Below are positions 26,135 to 34,890 of a DNA stretch of 64,000 nt, piece by piece. Within the stretch, counting starts at the first letter, position 1; every line of letters starts with the position of its first letter. Location of the stretch: positions 173,122 to 237,121 of the forward strand of contig NZ_CACSKB010000001.1 of assembly GCF_902706225.1 (NCBI RefSeq), read 5' to 3'. Made by a program: the position numbers and the translations under genes. The DNA is from Microbacterium sp. 18062 (GTDB lineage Bacteria; Actinomycetota; Actinomycetes; Actinomycetales; Microbacteriaceae). The notes beneath the pieces are model-generated. The model saw nothing but the letters and a program-made list of their open reading frames with translations, searched no databases and was not told the origin of the DNA.

Positions 26135-27697
26135 TCACATCATGCGGCCGAGGATCTCGGCCTCTTCGGGCTTGGCAGGGGCGGGCGCGTCGATGATCGC
26201 CTGGATCGTCCCGCGTCTGAGGACGGCGACGCGATCCGACAGGCCGATCACCTCGGTGAGGTCCTCGCTGAGAAGGACGATCGCCGCCCCCGCGGCGGCC
26301 GCGTTGCGGATCTCGCGGTAGATGGCGGCGCGAGCGCCGGTGTCGACGCCCTGGGTGGGGGAGTCCAGCACGATGACGGACGGGTCGCGGGAGAGCCATC
26401 GTGCGAGCACGACCTTCTGCTGGTTGCCGCCGGAGAGCTCGCCGACCGGCTGCCGCTCGCCCCGTGCGACGATCCCGAACGTGTCGATGAGCCGGCGCGC
26501 GGCGGCGCGGGATACGCCGGCTCGGACGATCCCCGCCCGGTTCGCATAGCGATCGTGCAACGAGCCGACCTGGATGTTCCGCTCGATGGATGCCTCGCGG
26601 ATGACGCCGAGCTCGGGACGGTCGGCCGGGACGTACACGATGCCGGCGTCGATCGCGGCGCGCGTCGTGCGGGGAGTGCTCGGCGACCCGTCGACCCGGA
26701 CGGTTCCGGCCGCGGGCTCGGCACCCGCGAGCGCGCGGCCCAGCTCCGTCTTCCCCGAGTCCTCGAGCCCGGCGAATCCGAGCACCTCTCCCGCCCGCAC
26801 GTCGAACGACACCGACGTCCCGAGTGCCGGCAGCACGAGCCCGTCGACGACCAGCCGGGGCGGCGCGGAGGCGTCCTCCCGGTGAGCGCCCTGCCGGTCC
26901 TCGAGATAGTAGTTCGCCAGGCGCTCACGGCCGACCATGTGCCTGTGCAGCTCGGTCTCGTCGGTCTGGTCGGCGCTCAGCTGCGCAGTGACCGATCCGT
27001 CCTTCAGCACGATCACGCGAGAGGTGGCGGCGAGCACCTCCTGGAGAAGGTGCGAGACGAGGAAGATCGTGGCGCCGGCCGCACGGAGCTCCTCGACCAC
27101 GGCGAGGAATCGGTGCTCCGCCGCCGAGTCGAGGCTCGTGGTCGGCTCGTCCAGCAGGATGATCGGCTGCGCCGTGCCGAGCGTCTCGATGGCGGAGAGC
27201 GCTTTCGCGAAGGCGAGGAGCTGCCGCGTCCCCTGGCCGAGCGTACCCGCGCGGGCGCCGGAGAGGCGCTGCGGCAGCCCGACGCGCTCGAGGGCGCGGC
27301 GTGCCGCCGCTCGGCGCCGGCGTCCGTCGATCGTGCCGAGCGGGCGGGTGAAGCGGTCCTCCCAGCCCAGCAACAGGTTCTCCTCGACGGTCAGGCTCGG
27401 GATGAGGACGCTGTCCTGGTAGACGCGGAAGATCCCGCGTTCGTTCGCCCGGCGGTATCCGGAGGGGGCGAACGCCTCGCCGTCGAGCAGGATGTCGCCG
27501 GAGTCGTGGGTGAGGACGCCGCTCAGGATGTTCAGGAGTGTGCTCTTGCCGGCGCCGTTCTCCCCGACGAGGCCGATGACCTCGCCGGGGAGAGCGGCGA
27601 ACGAGACCGGGCCGAGAACGCGCCGGCCCGCGAAGGACCGGGTGATGCCACGGACCTCGAGCCGCGGCGCCGTCGACGGCTCATCGGCAGCGGTCAT
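26135..27697 (-). CDS. sugar-type ABC transporter ATP-binding protein, two ATPase domains (RbsA/MglA-like)
   Basis: 520 aa, ATG with GGAGGATCG upstream. The first domain has Walker A GENGAGKS, a weak signature loop AGTLGQGTRQ and Walker B IILLDEPT. The second has a degenerate Walker A (GLEDSGKTELG), signature SGGNQQK and VIVLDSPTQGVD, where the catalytic Glu after Walker B is Ser. One active and one degenerate site is usual in this family. It energises uptake by the permease at 25100-26116. Confidence 0.92.
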   Translation of the reverse strand: MTAADEPSTAPRLEVRGITRSFAGRRVLGPVSFAALPGEVIGLVGENGAGKSTLLNILSGVLTHDSGDILLDGEAFAPSGYRRANERGIFRVYQDSVLIPSLTVEENLLLGWEDRFTRPLGTIDGRRRRAAARRALERVGLPQRLSGARAGTLGQGTRQLLAFAKALSAIETLGTAQPIILLDEPTTSLDSAAEHRFLAVVEELRAAGATIFLVSHLLQEVLAATSRVIVLKDGSVTAQLSADQTDETELHRHMVGRERLANYYLEDRQGAHREDASAPPRLVVDGLVLPALGTSVSFDVRAGEVLGFAGLEDSGKTELGRALAGAEPAAGTVRVDGSPSTPRTTRAAIDAGIVYVPADRPELGVIREASIERNIQVGSLHDRYANRAGIVRAGVSRAAARRLIDTFGIVARGERQPVGELSGGNQQKVVLARWLSRDPSVIVLDSPTQGVDTGARAAIYREIRNAAAAGAAIVLLSEDLTEVIGLSDRVAVLRRGTIQAIIDAPAPAKPEEAEILGRMM

Positions 27698-27733
27698 CGA
27701 TCCTCCGTGATGCTGTCGTCGTGGATGGGCGCG

Positions 27734-29011
27734 TCACTCGGGAAGCGGCGCGAAGGGCGCGATCTCGTTGTGCTCGGCGATCTCGGCGGCCGCCTTCTCG
27801 AACGCTCCCGAGTCGAGCAGCTCGGTGAACTGCGCGGGCGCGTCGAAGTCGGCGGGCTGGGGCACTCCCGGCCACAGCTCGGCGAGGTCGGTGACGGGGC
27901 GGAAGCCGCCCTGGTAGTCCCAGTCCTCGGGGGTGAGGTAGCGCGAGAAGAGGGCGGTGTCGAACTGCTCGCCGAGCGGCTTCCCGTAGCGTGCGAGGTA
28001 GTCGTCGACGTTCTCGGCGTTGACGACCGGCATGTCGAGCCAGAGCTGTTGCAGCGCGGGGTCCGGGGTGACCCCGTTCAGCTGATCGAACAGCACCGCC
28101 GCGTCGTAGTTGGCCACGAGCGCCGCCGGGAGGGAGGCTCCCGCGAGGACGGTTCCGCTCTGCACCAGCTCGCCGACGGTTCCGGCGTCGTCGGCGGAGA
28201 CGACGAGGACGTCCGTGCCCGGCTCGAGGCCGGCCTCGCGGATCGCGGCGACCGCGCCCTCGGCGGAGGCGCCGTCCGTGGCCAGCACGGCCTTCGCATC
28301 GGGGAAGCGCGAGAGCAGGTCGGCGGTCTTCTGCTTGCCGCCCTCCGCGGTGTAGTCGGTCTCGAGGTTGCCGACGAGGGTGAGCTCGGGGTTCGCCGCG
28401 AGCCCGGCCTCGAACCCGGTCCACGCCTGGTTGGAGAGCGTCGCCGACAGACTCGCGGAGCCGCCGATGGCGATCACGTCGCCGCCGTCGGGCAGCGCCG
28501 CGGCGAGCTCGTCGACGACCGCTTCGGCCGAACCCGGGTAGTCGGGCGAGATGTATGTGAGGTAGTGGCCGTCGCTCGCGTACGTGGTGTTCCACTGGGT
28601 CAGTTCGAAGACGGTCGTGTAGTAGGCGTCGTTCTCGGCGAACAGGGTGTTCAGCTGGCCGACGCTCAGCCCGCCGACGAGGTTGATCGCGATGCCCTTG
28701 TACCCCTGGTCGAGGAGGGTCTGCACCTGGCTCAGCTGCTTCTGCGGGTCAGCCTCCGCGTTGAGCACGGAGACCTCATCGACACCGAGCTTCTTGGCGG
28801 CGATCTCGAACGCCTCGCCGTACTCCTTGTTCCAGGGGTTCGAGGTGTACAAGATGATGCCGAGCTTGTCGACGGCGGAGTCCTCCGCACCGGCGATGAC
28901 CTCCGTGGCCGCCGGTGCGGCGCAGGACGCGAGGAGGACCGCGGACGCGAGTGCGATCGCGGCGCTGGCGCGACGGCGCAGGGAAGAACGGTGCGTGGAT
29001 CGGGATGTCAT
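27734..29011 (-). CDS. periplasmic-type sugar-binding lipoprotein of the ABC importer
   Basis: 425 aa with a lipoprotein signal: RRRASAAIALASAVLL followed by the lipobox LASC, which would be lipidated on Cys. The mature part has the two-lobe type I binding fold (LGIILYTSNPWNKEYGEAFEIAAKKLG, YKGIAINLVGG, DVLVVSADDAGTVGELVQSG). It should capture the ligand for the importer. Ligand cannot be named; linkage to an NtaA-type monooxygenase suggests a sulfur- or nitrogen-containing small molecule rather than a common sugar. Confidence 0.88.
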   Translation of the reverse strand: MTSRSTHRSSLRRRASAAIALASAVLLASCAAPAATEVIAGAEDSAVDKLGIILYTSNPWNKEYGEAFEIAAKKLGVDEVSVLNAEADPQKQLSQVQTLLDQGYKGIAINLVGGLSVGQLNTLFAENDAYYTTVFELTQWNTTYASDGHYLTYISPDYPGSAEAVVDELAAALPDGGDVIAIGGSASLSATLSNQAWTGFEAGLAANPELTLVGNLETDYTAEGGKQKTADLLSRFPDAKAVLATDGASAEGAVAAIREAGLEPGTDVLVVSADDAGTVGELVQSGTVLAGASLPAALVANYDAAVLFDQLNGVTPDPALQQLWLDMPVVNAENVDDYLARYGKPLGEQFDTALFSRYLTPEDWDYQGGFRPVTDLAELWPGVPQPADFDAPAQFTELLDSGAFEKAAAEIAEHNEIAPFAPLPE

Positions 29012-29057
29012 GTGCGTGAGGGCCTTCTCGGTGCGGGACGGGGGCGCTGTGCCCGAG

Positions 29058-29075
29058 GAGCCACGCTAGTGGCTC
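29058..29075. promoter_or_regulatory. inverted repeat at the promoter of the importer operon
   Basis: GAGCCAC-GCTA-GTGGCTC, perfect 7-bp arms. Read on the minus strand it contains TAGCGT, a -10 match, 47 nt or so before the lipoprotein start. A repressor bound here would block the operon. Confidence 0.45.
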
Positions 29076-29136
29076 GCCCGGATCCGGCCCGCCTTGTGTT
29101 TCCCCGCGTTGCACCCCCGCCGCCGTCCGCGGTCGA

Positions 29137-29142
29137 TAGAGT
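29137..29142 (+). promoter_or_regulatory. -10 box TAGAGT, leaderless start
   Basis: TAGAGT ends 6 nt before ATG 29149, so transcription should begin at or next to the start codon. Confidence 0.5.
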
Positions 29143-29148
29143 TCCGGG

Positions 29149-29907
29149 ATGGTCGAGATCGAGATGGCGGAGATCGCGGCGGGCACCGTCATCCTGAACG
29201 ACGCACGCCGACGCACGCGCCGTCAAGTGGAGCTCGAGCCCTTCGAGATCGCCGTGTACCCGGTGACGCAGGACCTGTTCGCGGAGCTCCTCGGCATCGC
29301 GGTCGTGCACGCCCGCCGCCCGGTCGCGGACGTCAGCTGGCTGCGGGCGATCCGATTCTGCAACGCGCTCTCGGAGTGGGAGGGGCTGGACCCCGCGTAC
29401 GCGTTCGACGGCCCCGAGGTCACCTGGCACACGGATGCGGACGGTTACCGCCTCCCGACCGAGGCGGAGTGGGAGTTCGCCTGCAGGGCGGGATCGAGCG
29501 CGCCGCACTACGGTCCGCTGCCGGAGGTCGCGTGGACCGCGATCGACGGAGTGCGCTCGCCGCAGGACGTGGGCGGCAGGATACCGAACCTCAACGGACT
29601 GTTCGACACGCTCGGGAACGTCTGGGAGTGGTGCTGGGACCACCTCGACCCCGCGCGCTACGGCGATTACCGCGTCTTCCGGGGCGGGGGCTTCGCCGAC
29701 GACGCGTGGAGCGTGAGGGCATCCGTGCGCCGGGGAGGCGCACCCGGCACCGAGCTCGAGGACGTCGGCTTCCGGGTCGCGCGCGGCGGCTTCGACGACG
29801 AGGATGCGGCGCAGGGCTGGTCCGCATCCGCCGACCGGGAGCGGGCCCTCGGCGACGAGCCGCGGCCCGTGGGCTGGACGCCGCTGCGCGGCCGCTCGTC
29901 GCGCTGA
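29149..29907 (+). CDS. SUMF1/FGE-fold protein without the FGE cysteines
   Basis: 252 aa. It has the formylglycine-generating-enzyme fold marks: PVTQDLF near the start, VSWLRAIRFCNALS, YRLPTEAEWEFACRAG, NLNGLFDTLGNVWEWCWD and RVFRGGGFADD. In true FGEs two Cys residues lie just after the RGGS segment; here that stretch (ADDAWSVRASVR) has none. So it is unlikely to activate sulfatases, and no sulfatase gene is near. Other SUMF1 proteins act as binding modules or as EgtB-type enzymes, but no DinB or iron site is seen. Function unknown. Confidence 0.82.
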   Translation: MVEIEMAEIAAGTVILNDARRRTRRQVELEPFEIAVYPVTQDLFAELLGIAVVHARRPVADVSWLRAIRFCNALSEWEGLDPAYAFDGPEVTWHTDADGYRLPTEAEWEFACRAGSSAPHYGPLPEVAWTAIDGVRSPQDVGGRIPNLNGLFDTLGNVWEWCWDHLDPARYGDYRVFRGGGFADDAWSVRASVRRGGAPGTELEDVGFRVARGGFDDEDAAQGWSASADRERALGDEPRPVGWTPLRGRSSR

Positions 29908-29939
29908 GGCGCCCGGGGCTGGGCGCGCGGCAGGTGATC

Positions 29940-31952
29940 TCAGTCGCGCATCGCGTTGCCGATGTAGGAGTACTTGACGAACACCTCGGAGGCGAGACCG
30001 GATTCCTCGAGAAGGCCCTGCACGGCGGTGAGCATGTATCGCGAGTCCCAGCCCATGTAGAGGAACGCGCCCTCGCCGAGGGCGTCCCACTGCCCGTTCC
30101 AGGCCATGGTGTCGTACACCGGTCCGCCGCGGCGCTCGCTGAACGCGACGACGTCGGCACGGGAGTCCGCCCAGAGCCGTTTGAACACGCGGTTGAAGAG
30201 GTACTTGACGTCGGGCACCACCCAGTGCTCACCGCGGTACTCCACGTACGACCATTCGCGTTGCCATCCGGGCGGGAAGCCGCGGCGTTGCTTCGCGTCG
30301 AGGATGGGGGTGAGGTCGTCGTCGTCGATGAGCACATCACTCGGTCGGCGCCAGATCGAGAGGAAGGCCTCCGTCAGCTGCGCCGTGCGGGCGGCGATCG
30401 CGGCCGTGCCCCACGCCTCGAGGTCGGCGAGCCGCGCGGTCGAGTCGATCTCGCTCTTCGCGTAGACGGCGCGCTTGTCGGGGAACGACCGATCGATGAC
30501 GCGTTCGGCGAGGGGATCCTCGAGCAGCGCCAGGTTGCCGAGGGTCTGCGCGAGCGCACGGTGACTGTTCTGCTCGTCGTCGGAGTAGTCCGCCCACGCT
30601 CGCGCGCCGTCGCCGCTCCATCCGTCGGCGGGTGCCAGGGGAAACACGTGCTCGACGCCGAGGTCGGCGAGCGATCCCGCACCCGTGATCCGGTTCAGCA
30701 CGTACCCCGCGTGCGGCACGTCGACGTACTTCAGCGCCGCTCGGACGCGCTCGTCGGACGGCGTGATCCGGCCGAAGGCGCGGGCGAGCTCCTCGACGCT
30801 CTCGGAGCGCGCCCGGCACAGGCGCGCGACGAGACGCTCGTTCTTCAGCCCCGAGACCGTGCGGCGGAGCAGAAGCGACTGGATGCTCTCGAGGATGCCG
30901 ACGAGGCTCGCCCGGTCGGCGGCACCGTGCACCCAGTCGTGGTACGCGCGCAGCACCAGCGGATACATTCCGCGACCGAAGGTGTTGACGTACCCGAGCT
31001 GTCGGGACACCTCTTCGTCGGGGGCATGGGCGGGCTCCAGCAGCACGCGGTAGATCTCGGAGTACCGTCTCCACTCCGCCGCGTGCGCGTGCAACGAGGT
31101 CGGATCGAGGAGCGGGAACTCGTGGCGGAACGCCTCGTAGACGCCGCGACCGGCCGCCCCCGCGAGCTCGCGGCCCGTGCGCATCACGAGATAGTGGCGC
31201 CAGAAGTCGGCGATCGACTCGCCCGTGTTCTGCTCGATCGGCACCCAGAAGCTCTCCTCGATCGTCGTCTGCTCGGCGTGCGAGAGCCCCATGAGCATGT
31301 AGTTGTGGATCAGTTCGTGATCGCGCAGCGGCTCTCCGGTCGAGTTGAGGCTCTCGAAGATCTGCTGGGCGTTGGCGTCGGCGCCGAGGGCGATCGCGAC
31401 GTGCTCGAGCCGCCGCAGTCCGCGCCAGATGCGCGGAGCCTCGTCGGCGCGGATCTGGCTGCGGAAGAACGCGTAGTTGTCGTCGAAGCGGGACACCCGG
31501 TCGGCGTCGGCGGGGGAGCGGCGCTCCAGCACCACGCTCTCGAACACATCGGCCCAGGCGCGGTGCGGCCGGAGCCTCGTGCGCTGCGGGTCGCTCTCGC
31601 GCACGAGCACTCGCTGTAGGTCGGTGGCGAGGGCCGGATCGGTCGCACGCACCGTGTGCTGGAGCGCGGCGATCAGGAGCATGAGGGTGGTGATGCGCTG
31701 CTGTCCGTCGATCAGCACGAGCTCGCCCGCATCCGCCTCGCTGCCGCGCGAGGACAGGATCGAGGCGAGGAAGTGCGTGTGGCCCTCGTCGAGATCGGCG
31801 ACCGCGCGGATGTCGCCCAGCAGCTGCTCGCAGGCGCCGATGTCCCATCGGTACTGCCGCTGGTACACCGGGACGACGATGCTGGTCTCGGGGGCCGACA
31901 GCCACGCGATCGTGCTGACGGCGGTGGCATCGACGTTGGTGGCGCTGACCAT
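29940..31952 (-). CDS. DUF262/DUF1524 (GmrSD-like) protein with extra C-terminal domain
   Basis: 670 aa. The N-terminal DUF262 domain has PVYQRQYRW (residues 28-36) and LVLIDGQQRITTLMLL (about 78-93), the ParB-like NTP site. The middle resembles DUF1524, with GVEHVFPLAP, LGNLALLE and DKRAVYAKSE, but the asparagine-rich loop is replaced (EDPLAERVIDRSF), so nuclease activity is uncertain. The last 130 residues (FPPGWQREWSYVEYRGEHWVV...) are an added domain rich in Trp and Tyr that I do not recognise. GmrSD-type enzymes are type IV restriction systems against modified phage DNA. It stands alone between unrelated genes. Confidence 0.82.
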   Translation of the reverse strand: MVSATNVDATAVSTIAWLSAPETSIVVPVYQRQYRWDIGACEQLLGDIRAVADLDEGHTHFLASILSSRGSEADAGELVLIDGQQRITTLMLLIAALQHTVRATDPALATDLQRVLVRESDPQRTRLRPHRAWADVFESVVLERRSPADADRVSRFDDNYAFFRSQIRADEAPRIWRGLRRLEHVAIALGADANAQQIFESLNSTGEPLRDHELIHNYMLMGLSHAEQTTIEESFWVPIEQNTGESIADFWRHYLVMRTGRELAGAAGRGVYEAFRHEFPLLDPTSLHAHAAEWRRYSEIYRVLLEPAHAPDEEVSRQLGYVNTFGRGMYPLVLRAYHDWVHGAADRASLVGILESIQSLLLRRTVSGLKNERLVARLCRARSESVEELARAFGRITPSDERVRAALKYVDVPHAGYVLNRITGAGSLADLGVEHVFPLAPADGWSGDGARAWADYSDDEQNSHRALAQTLGNLALLEDPLAERVIDRSFPDKRAVYAKSEIDSTARLADLEAWGTAAIAARTAQLTEAFLSIWRRPSDVLIDDDDLTPILDAKQRRGFPPGWQREWSYVEYRGEHWVVPDVKYLFNRVFKRLWADSRADVVAFSERRGGPVYDTMAWNGQWDALGEGAFLYMGWDSRYMLTAVQGLLEESGLASEVFVKYSYIGNAMRD

Positions 31953-32071
31953 GTTCCTCGTTCTCGTCCCTCGCAGAGCGGATTCCCGGGCGGCGCGAGC
32001 CGCCGACCCTCCACTCTAGGTGGATGCCCCGACGGGCCGGTGGCGACCCACGGGTCTGCCAGGAGGCCGAT

Positions 32072-32090
32072 GTAGGCTGACCTTACCTGG
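32072..32090. promoter_or_regulatory. possible DtxR/IdeR iron box
   Basis: On the minus strand the 19 bases read CCAGGTAAGGTCAGCCTAC, which matches the DtxR/IdeR consensus at about 13 of 19 positions by eye, including both AGGT/CCTA half-site cores. It lies 45 nt before the next start. The match is moderate. Confidence 0.35.
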
Positions 32091-32135
32091 GCCTGTAAAA
32101 ACTTCGCTGGCCCCGTATGAAAGGCATCATCCGTC

Positions 32136-32909
32136 ATGGGTTACATCAAGTCCGCCGCGCTCGAAGAGACCGGCTACGTCGTGCTCGACCGCTACAACCA
32201 GGAACTCGACCCCAAGGAATGGCTCGACATCGAGTACGTCGACTGGAAGTCCTCGGGCGACACCCGATTCGCGCCGCTCGCCTCTCGCGACGGCGACGTC
32301 GAGTGCGCGGGCTTCTGGACCGGGACGAACCCCCGCACCGACAAGGACGGCGTCTGGATCGACTCGCAGACCGAGAAGGCCCCGAACCTGACCCGTCGTG
32401 CGCAGGAGCCGGGCGCGAACGTCGGTCGCTGCCGCGTGATCGAGCTGCAGCCGAACACCTACGGCGAATGCCTCTACAACCTGCACCAGGACGACAACAA
32501 CCGCCTGAACCCGGATGGCACCGGCTGGGTCGTGCGCGGCTTCTTCAACCTGAGCGACGACGCCGAGAGCTTCTTCGTGCTGCGCGAGAACCGCACGGAC
32601 CCGAGCGGCGAGACCCGCATCGCCCTGCCCGCCGGCGCGCAGCTGATCATCGACACGCAGCGTTTGTGGCACGCCGCGACGCACGTCGGCGACGACCCCC
32701 GCTACTGCCTCATCACCTCGTGGACCAGCGGTCCCGAGCTCGACGCGTACATCGAGAAGCACAACGGCGTGAACAAGATCGAGAGCGTCGAGGTGCCGCA
32801 GGACGTGCTCGAGGCGGGCTACGCCGAGCAGGCCCGCAAGGACGCGGCACGTGCCGCCTACTACGCGGCGAAGGGCCAGGCCGAGGTCCAGGCCATGAGC
32901 GAGGCCTGA
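32136..32909 (+). CDS. probable Fe(II)/2-oxoglutarate-dependent oxygenase-like protein
   Basis: 257 aa, ATG 32136. Residues 100-200 look like a double-stranded beta-helix oxygenase core: H117-x-D119 in NLHQDDNN, then H179 in LWHAATHVGDDPR with R189 ten residues later. This is the spacing of the HxD...H iron triad and the 2-oxoglutarate-binding Arg. The N-terminal part and the Ala/Lys-rich tail are unrelated to known domains. The gene stands alone, ends at a strong terminator, and may have an iron box upstream. The assignment rests on the motif; a cupin-fold protein of other function is possible. Confidence 0.6.
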   Translation: MGYIKSAALEETGYVVLDRYNQELDPKEWLDIEYVDWKSSGDTRFAPLASRDGDVECAGFWTGTNPRTDKDGVWIDSQTEKAPNLTRRAQEPGANVGRCRVIELQPNTYGECLYNLHQDDNNRLNPDGTGWVVRGFFNLSDDAESFFVLRENRTDPSGETRIALPAGAQLIIDTQRLWHAATHVGDDPRYCLITSWTSGPELDAYIEKHNGVNKIESVEVPQDVLEAGYAEQARKDAARAAYYAAKGQAEVQAMSEA

Positions 32910-32922
32910 CCAGGGCTTGTCG

Positions 32923-32957
32923 AAGGGGCCCCGATCCGTCGCGGATCGGGGCCCCTT
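32923..32957 (+). terminator. strong rho-independent-type terminator
   Basis: A perfect 16-bp stem (32923-32938 with 32942-32957) around the loop TCG, rich in G/C and followed by TTCTC. It closes the transcript of the oxygenase-like gene. Confidence 0.85.
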
Positions 32958-33095
32958 CTCGTTGCGCACACGTCCCCCGGCGGTCGTGTGCTGCGGGAGC
33001 CTCCAGCCGCGCGCGACGTGATCCCGCGTCGCTTGTAGGCAGATCACAACGTTTGGCGCCTTTTCTGCACGACGATCGAGCATGATCTTCATGTA

Positions 33096-33121
33096 TGTGG
33101 GTTTCTGTTGTATTCTGTGGG
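33096..33121 (+). promoter_or_regulatory. fructose-operon promoter/operator region
   Basis: TGTGGG occurs at 33096-33101 and again at 33116-33121, spaced by two helix turns, around a TATTCT -10 candidate (33111-33116). DeoR-family regulators often bind direct repeats like these. The first gene of the operon begins 18 nt later. Confidence 0.4.
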
Positions 33122-33138
33122 AATCACGGAGGGATTCC

Positions 33139-33924
33139 ATGTACGCAACGGAGCGATACGACGCCATCGAGCGGATTCTGCACGCCGACGGCCGGCTCGC
33201 CGTGGTGGATCTCGCGCAGCGCTTCGATGTGACCACCGAGACGGTACGACGGGATCTCGCCGAGCTCGAGCGTCGCGGCGCCCTCACGCGGGTGCACGGC
33301 GGGGCCGTCGCCGCGGCGCGCTCCAGCATCCGTGAGACCGCCATCGGCGACCGCGTCCGGGAGCACAGCGAGGCGAAGCGTTCGATCGCCGCACGCGCCG
33401 TCGCGACCCTCGGCCCCGGCTTCCGCGGGTCGGTGTTCGTCGATGCGGGCTCCACGACCGCCGCCGTGGCCGCCGCCCTCCCCCTGCACCTGCGCGACAC
33501 GGCGGGCAGCGCGCGGGTCGTCACCCACTCGATCGCACTGGCGCCGACCCTGGCGGACGCCGACGGCATCGACCTGTCGATCATCGGCGGCCACATCCGC
33601 GGGGTGACCGCCGCCGCCGTGGGAGCCGCCACCGTCGCCGCCGTCTCGGGGCTTCGACCCGATGTCGCCTTCGTCGGAACGAACGGGCTCTCCGCCGGAT
33701 TCGGTCTCAGCACTCCCGACCCCGAAGAGGCCGCGGTGAAGACCGCGATCGTCGAGGCGGCGCGGCGGGTCGTGATCGTCTGCGACGCATCGAAGTTCGA
33801 GCGCGAGCTGCTCGTCGGGTTCGCCCCGCTCAGCGCGATCGATGCTCTGGTCACGGATGCGCCGCCCCCCGAACCGCTCGCCGGCGCCCTCGCCGACGCC
33901 GAAGTGGAGGTTCTGATCGCATGA
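33139..33924 (+). CDS. DeoR-family regulator of the fructose operon
   Basis: 261 aa, ATG with GGAGGG upstream. The DeoR HTH is at residues 5-60 (RYDAIERILHADGRLAVVDLAQRF, VTTETVRRDLAELERRGALTRVHGGAV). The DeoRC sensor domain follows, with VFVDAGSTTAAVA, TVSLSIIGG-type LSIIGGHIRG, and DKSKF-type CDASKF, which binds a sugar phosphate. The next gene overlaps by ATGA. It should control the operon in response to fructose-1-phosphate, as FruR does in corynebacteria. Whether it represses or activates is not visible. Confidence 0.88.
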   Translation: MYATERYDAIERILHADGRLAVVDLAQRFDVTTETVRRDLAELERRGALTRVHGGAVAAARSSIRETAIGDRVREHSEAKRSIAARAVATLGPGFRGSVFVDAGSTTAAVAAALPLHLRDTAGSARVVTHSIALAPTLADADGIDLSIIGGHIRGVTAAAVGAATVAAVSGLRPDVAFVGTNGLSAGFGLSTPDPEEAAVKTAIVEAARRVVIVCDASKFERELLVGFAPLSAIDALVTDAPPPEPLAGALADAEVEVLIA

Positions 33925-34865
33925 TCGTGACCCTGACAGCGAACCCCTCGCTCGATCGCTCCATCACCCTCGCCGCCCCTCTGCGCCACGGCGAGGTCCA
34001 GTCGGCGGCCGCGGCCCGCGAAGACGCCGGCGGCAAGGGCATCAACGTGGCCCGCGTCGTCTCGGGCGCCGGCGTCGCGACTCGCGCGGTACTGCCGCTG
34101 GCGGTGGACGACCCGTTCGCCGCCGCCCTCGAGGCCACCGGGATCGAGACGGTCGGCGTGCCGATCGTCGGGCACGCCCGCGCCAACCTCACCATCCTCG
34201 ATCCCGATGGGACCACGACGAAGCTCAATCTCGCCGGACCCGTGCTGGGCGCGGACGACGTGCAGGGACTCATCGACGCCGTGGTGACGGCCTCGGAGGA
34301 CGCACGGTGGCTCGTGCTCGCCGGATCGGTGCCCCCGGGCGCGGGCCCGGATCTCTACGTCCGTGTGATCGCCGCGGTGCGCGACCGATGGGGGGATGCT
34401 GCCCCGCGCATCGCCGTCGACACGTCCGGCGAGGCACTCCACGAGGCCGTCGCGCACGCCCATCCCGACCTCATCAAGCCGAACGAGCACGAGCTCGCCG
34501 AGCTGACGGGAAGCCCCGCCGATCCGTCCGACGTGGAAGCGATCGCGCGGCTCGCGGCCACCCTCGTCCCCTTACGTGTCGGCACGGCGCTGGTCACCCT
34601 CGGCGCGACCGGGGCCCTGCTCGTGACGGAGGCTGCTGTCTGGTCGGGCATCGCGCCGCGAATCGTGCCGGTCAGCACCGTCGGCGCCGGCGACAGCTCG
34701 CTCGCGGGCTACCTGCTCGCCGAGAGCGCCGGGCGTCCCCCCGAGGAGTCCCTCCGTCACGCGATGCGCTACGGCGCGGCCGCGGCGACGCTCCCTGGCA
34801 CCCAAGCCCCCACCCCGGAGGACCTCATCACCGCCGACATCCCCGTCCAGCGGATTCCCCGCTAA
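33921..34865 (+). CDS. fruK: 1-phosphofructokinase
   Basis: 314 aa, PfkB/ribokinase family. Substrate motif NPSLDRSI and GGKGINVARV near the start; C-terminal signature VSTVGAGDSSLAGYLLA with the catalytic Asp and anion hole. It phosphorylates fructose-1-phosphate, made by the PTS gene downstream, to fructose-1,6-bisphosphate. ATGA overlap with the regulator gene and 25 nt to the PTS gene place it in one operon. The typical length is 300-320 aa. Confidence 0.92.
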   Translation: MIVTLTANPSLDRSITLAAPLRHGEVQSAAAAREDAGGKGINVARVVSGAGVATRAVLPLAVDDPFAAALEATGIETVGVPIVGHARANLTILDPDGTTTKLNLAGPVLGADDVQGLIDAVVTASEDARWLVLAGSVPPGAGPDLYVRVIAAVRDRWGDAAPRIAVDTSGEALHEAVAHAHPDLIKPNEHELAELTGSPADPSDVEAIARLAATLVPLRVGTALVTLGATGALLVTEAAVWSGIAPRIVPVSTVGAGDSSLAGYLLAESAGRPPEESLRHAMRYGAAAATLPGTQAPTPEDLITADIPVQRIPR

Positions 34866-34890
34866 GCACCACCGACCACTGGAGGTCACT

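Noticed and set aside
26054..29197. Long plus-strand open frame of over 1000 codons opposite the ABC importer
   Set aside because: It is the antisense shadow of three clear transporter genes; no domain is visible.
29149..29907. True formylglycine-generating enzyme
   Set aside because: The two active-site Cys positions after the RGG segment are absent and there is no sulfatase in the window.
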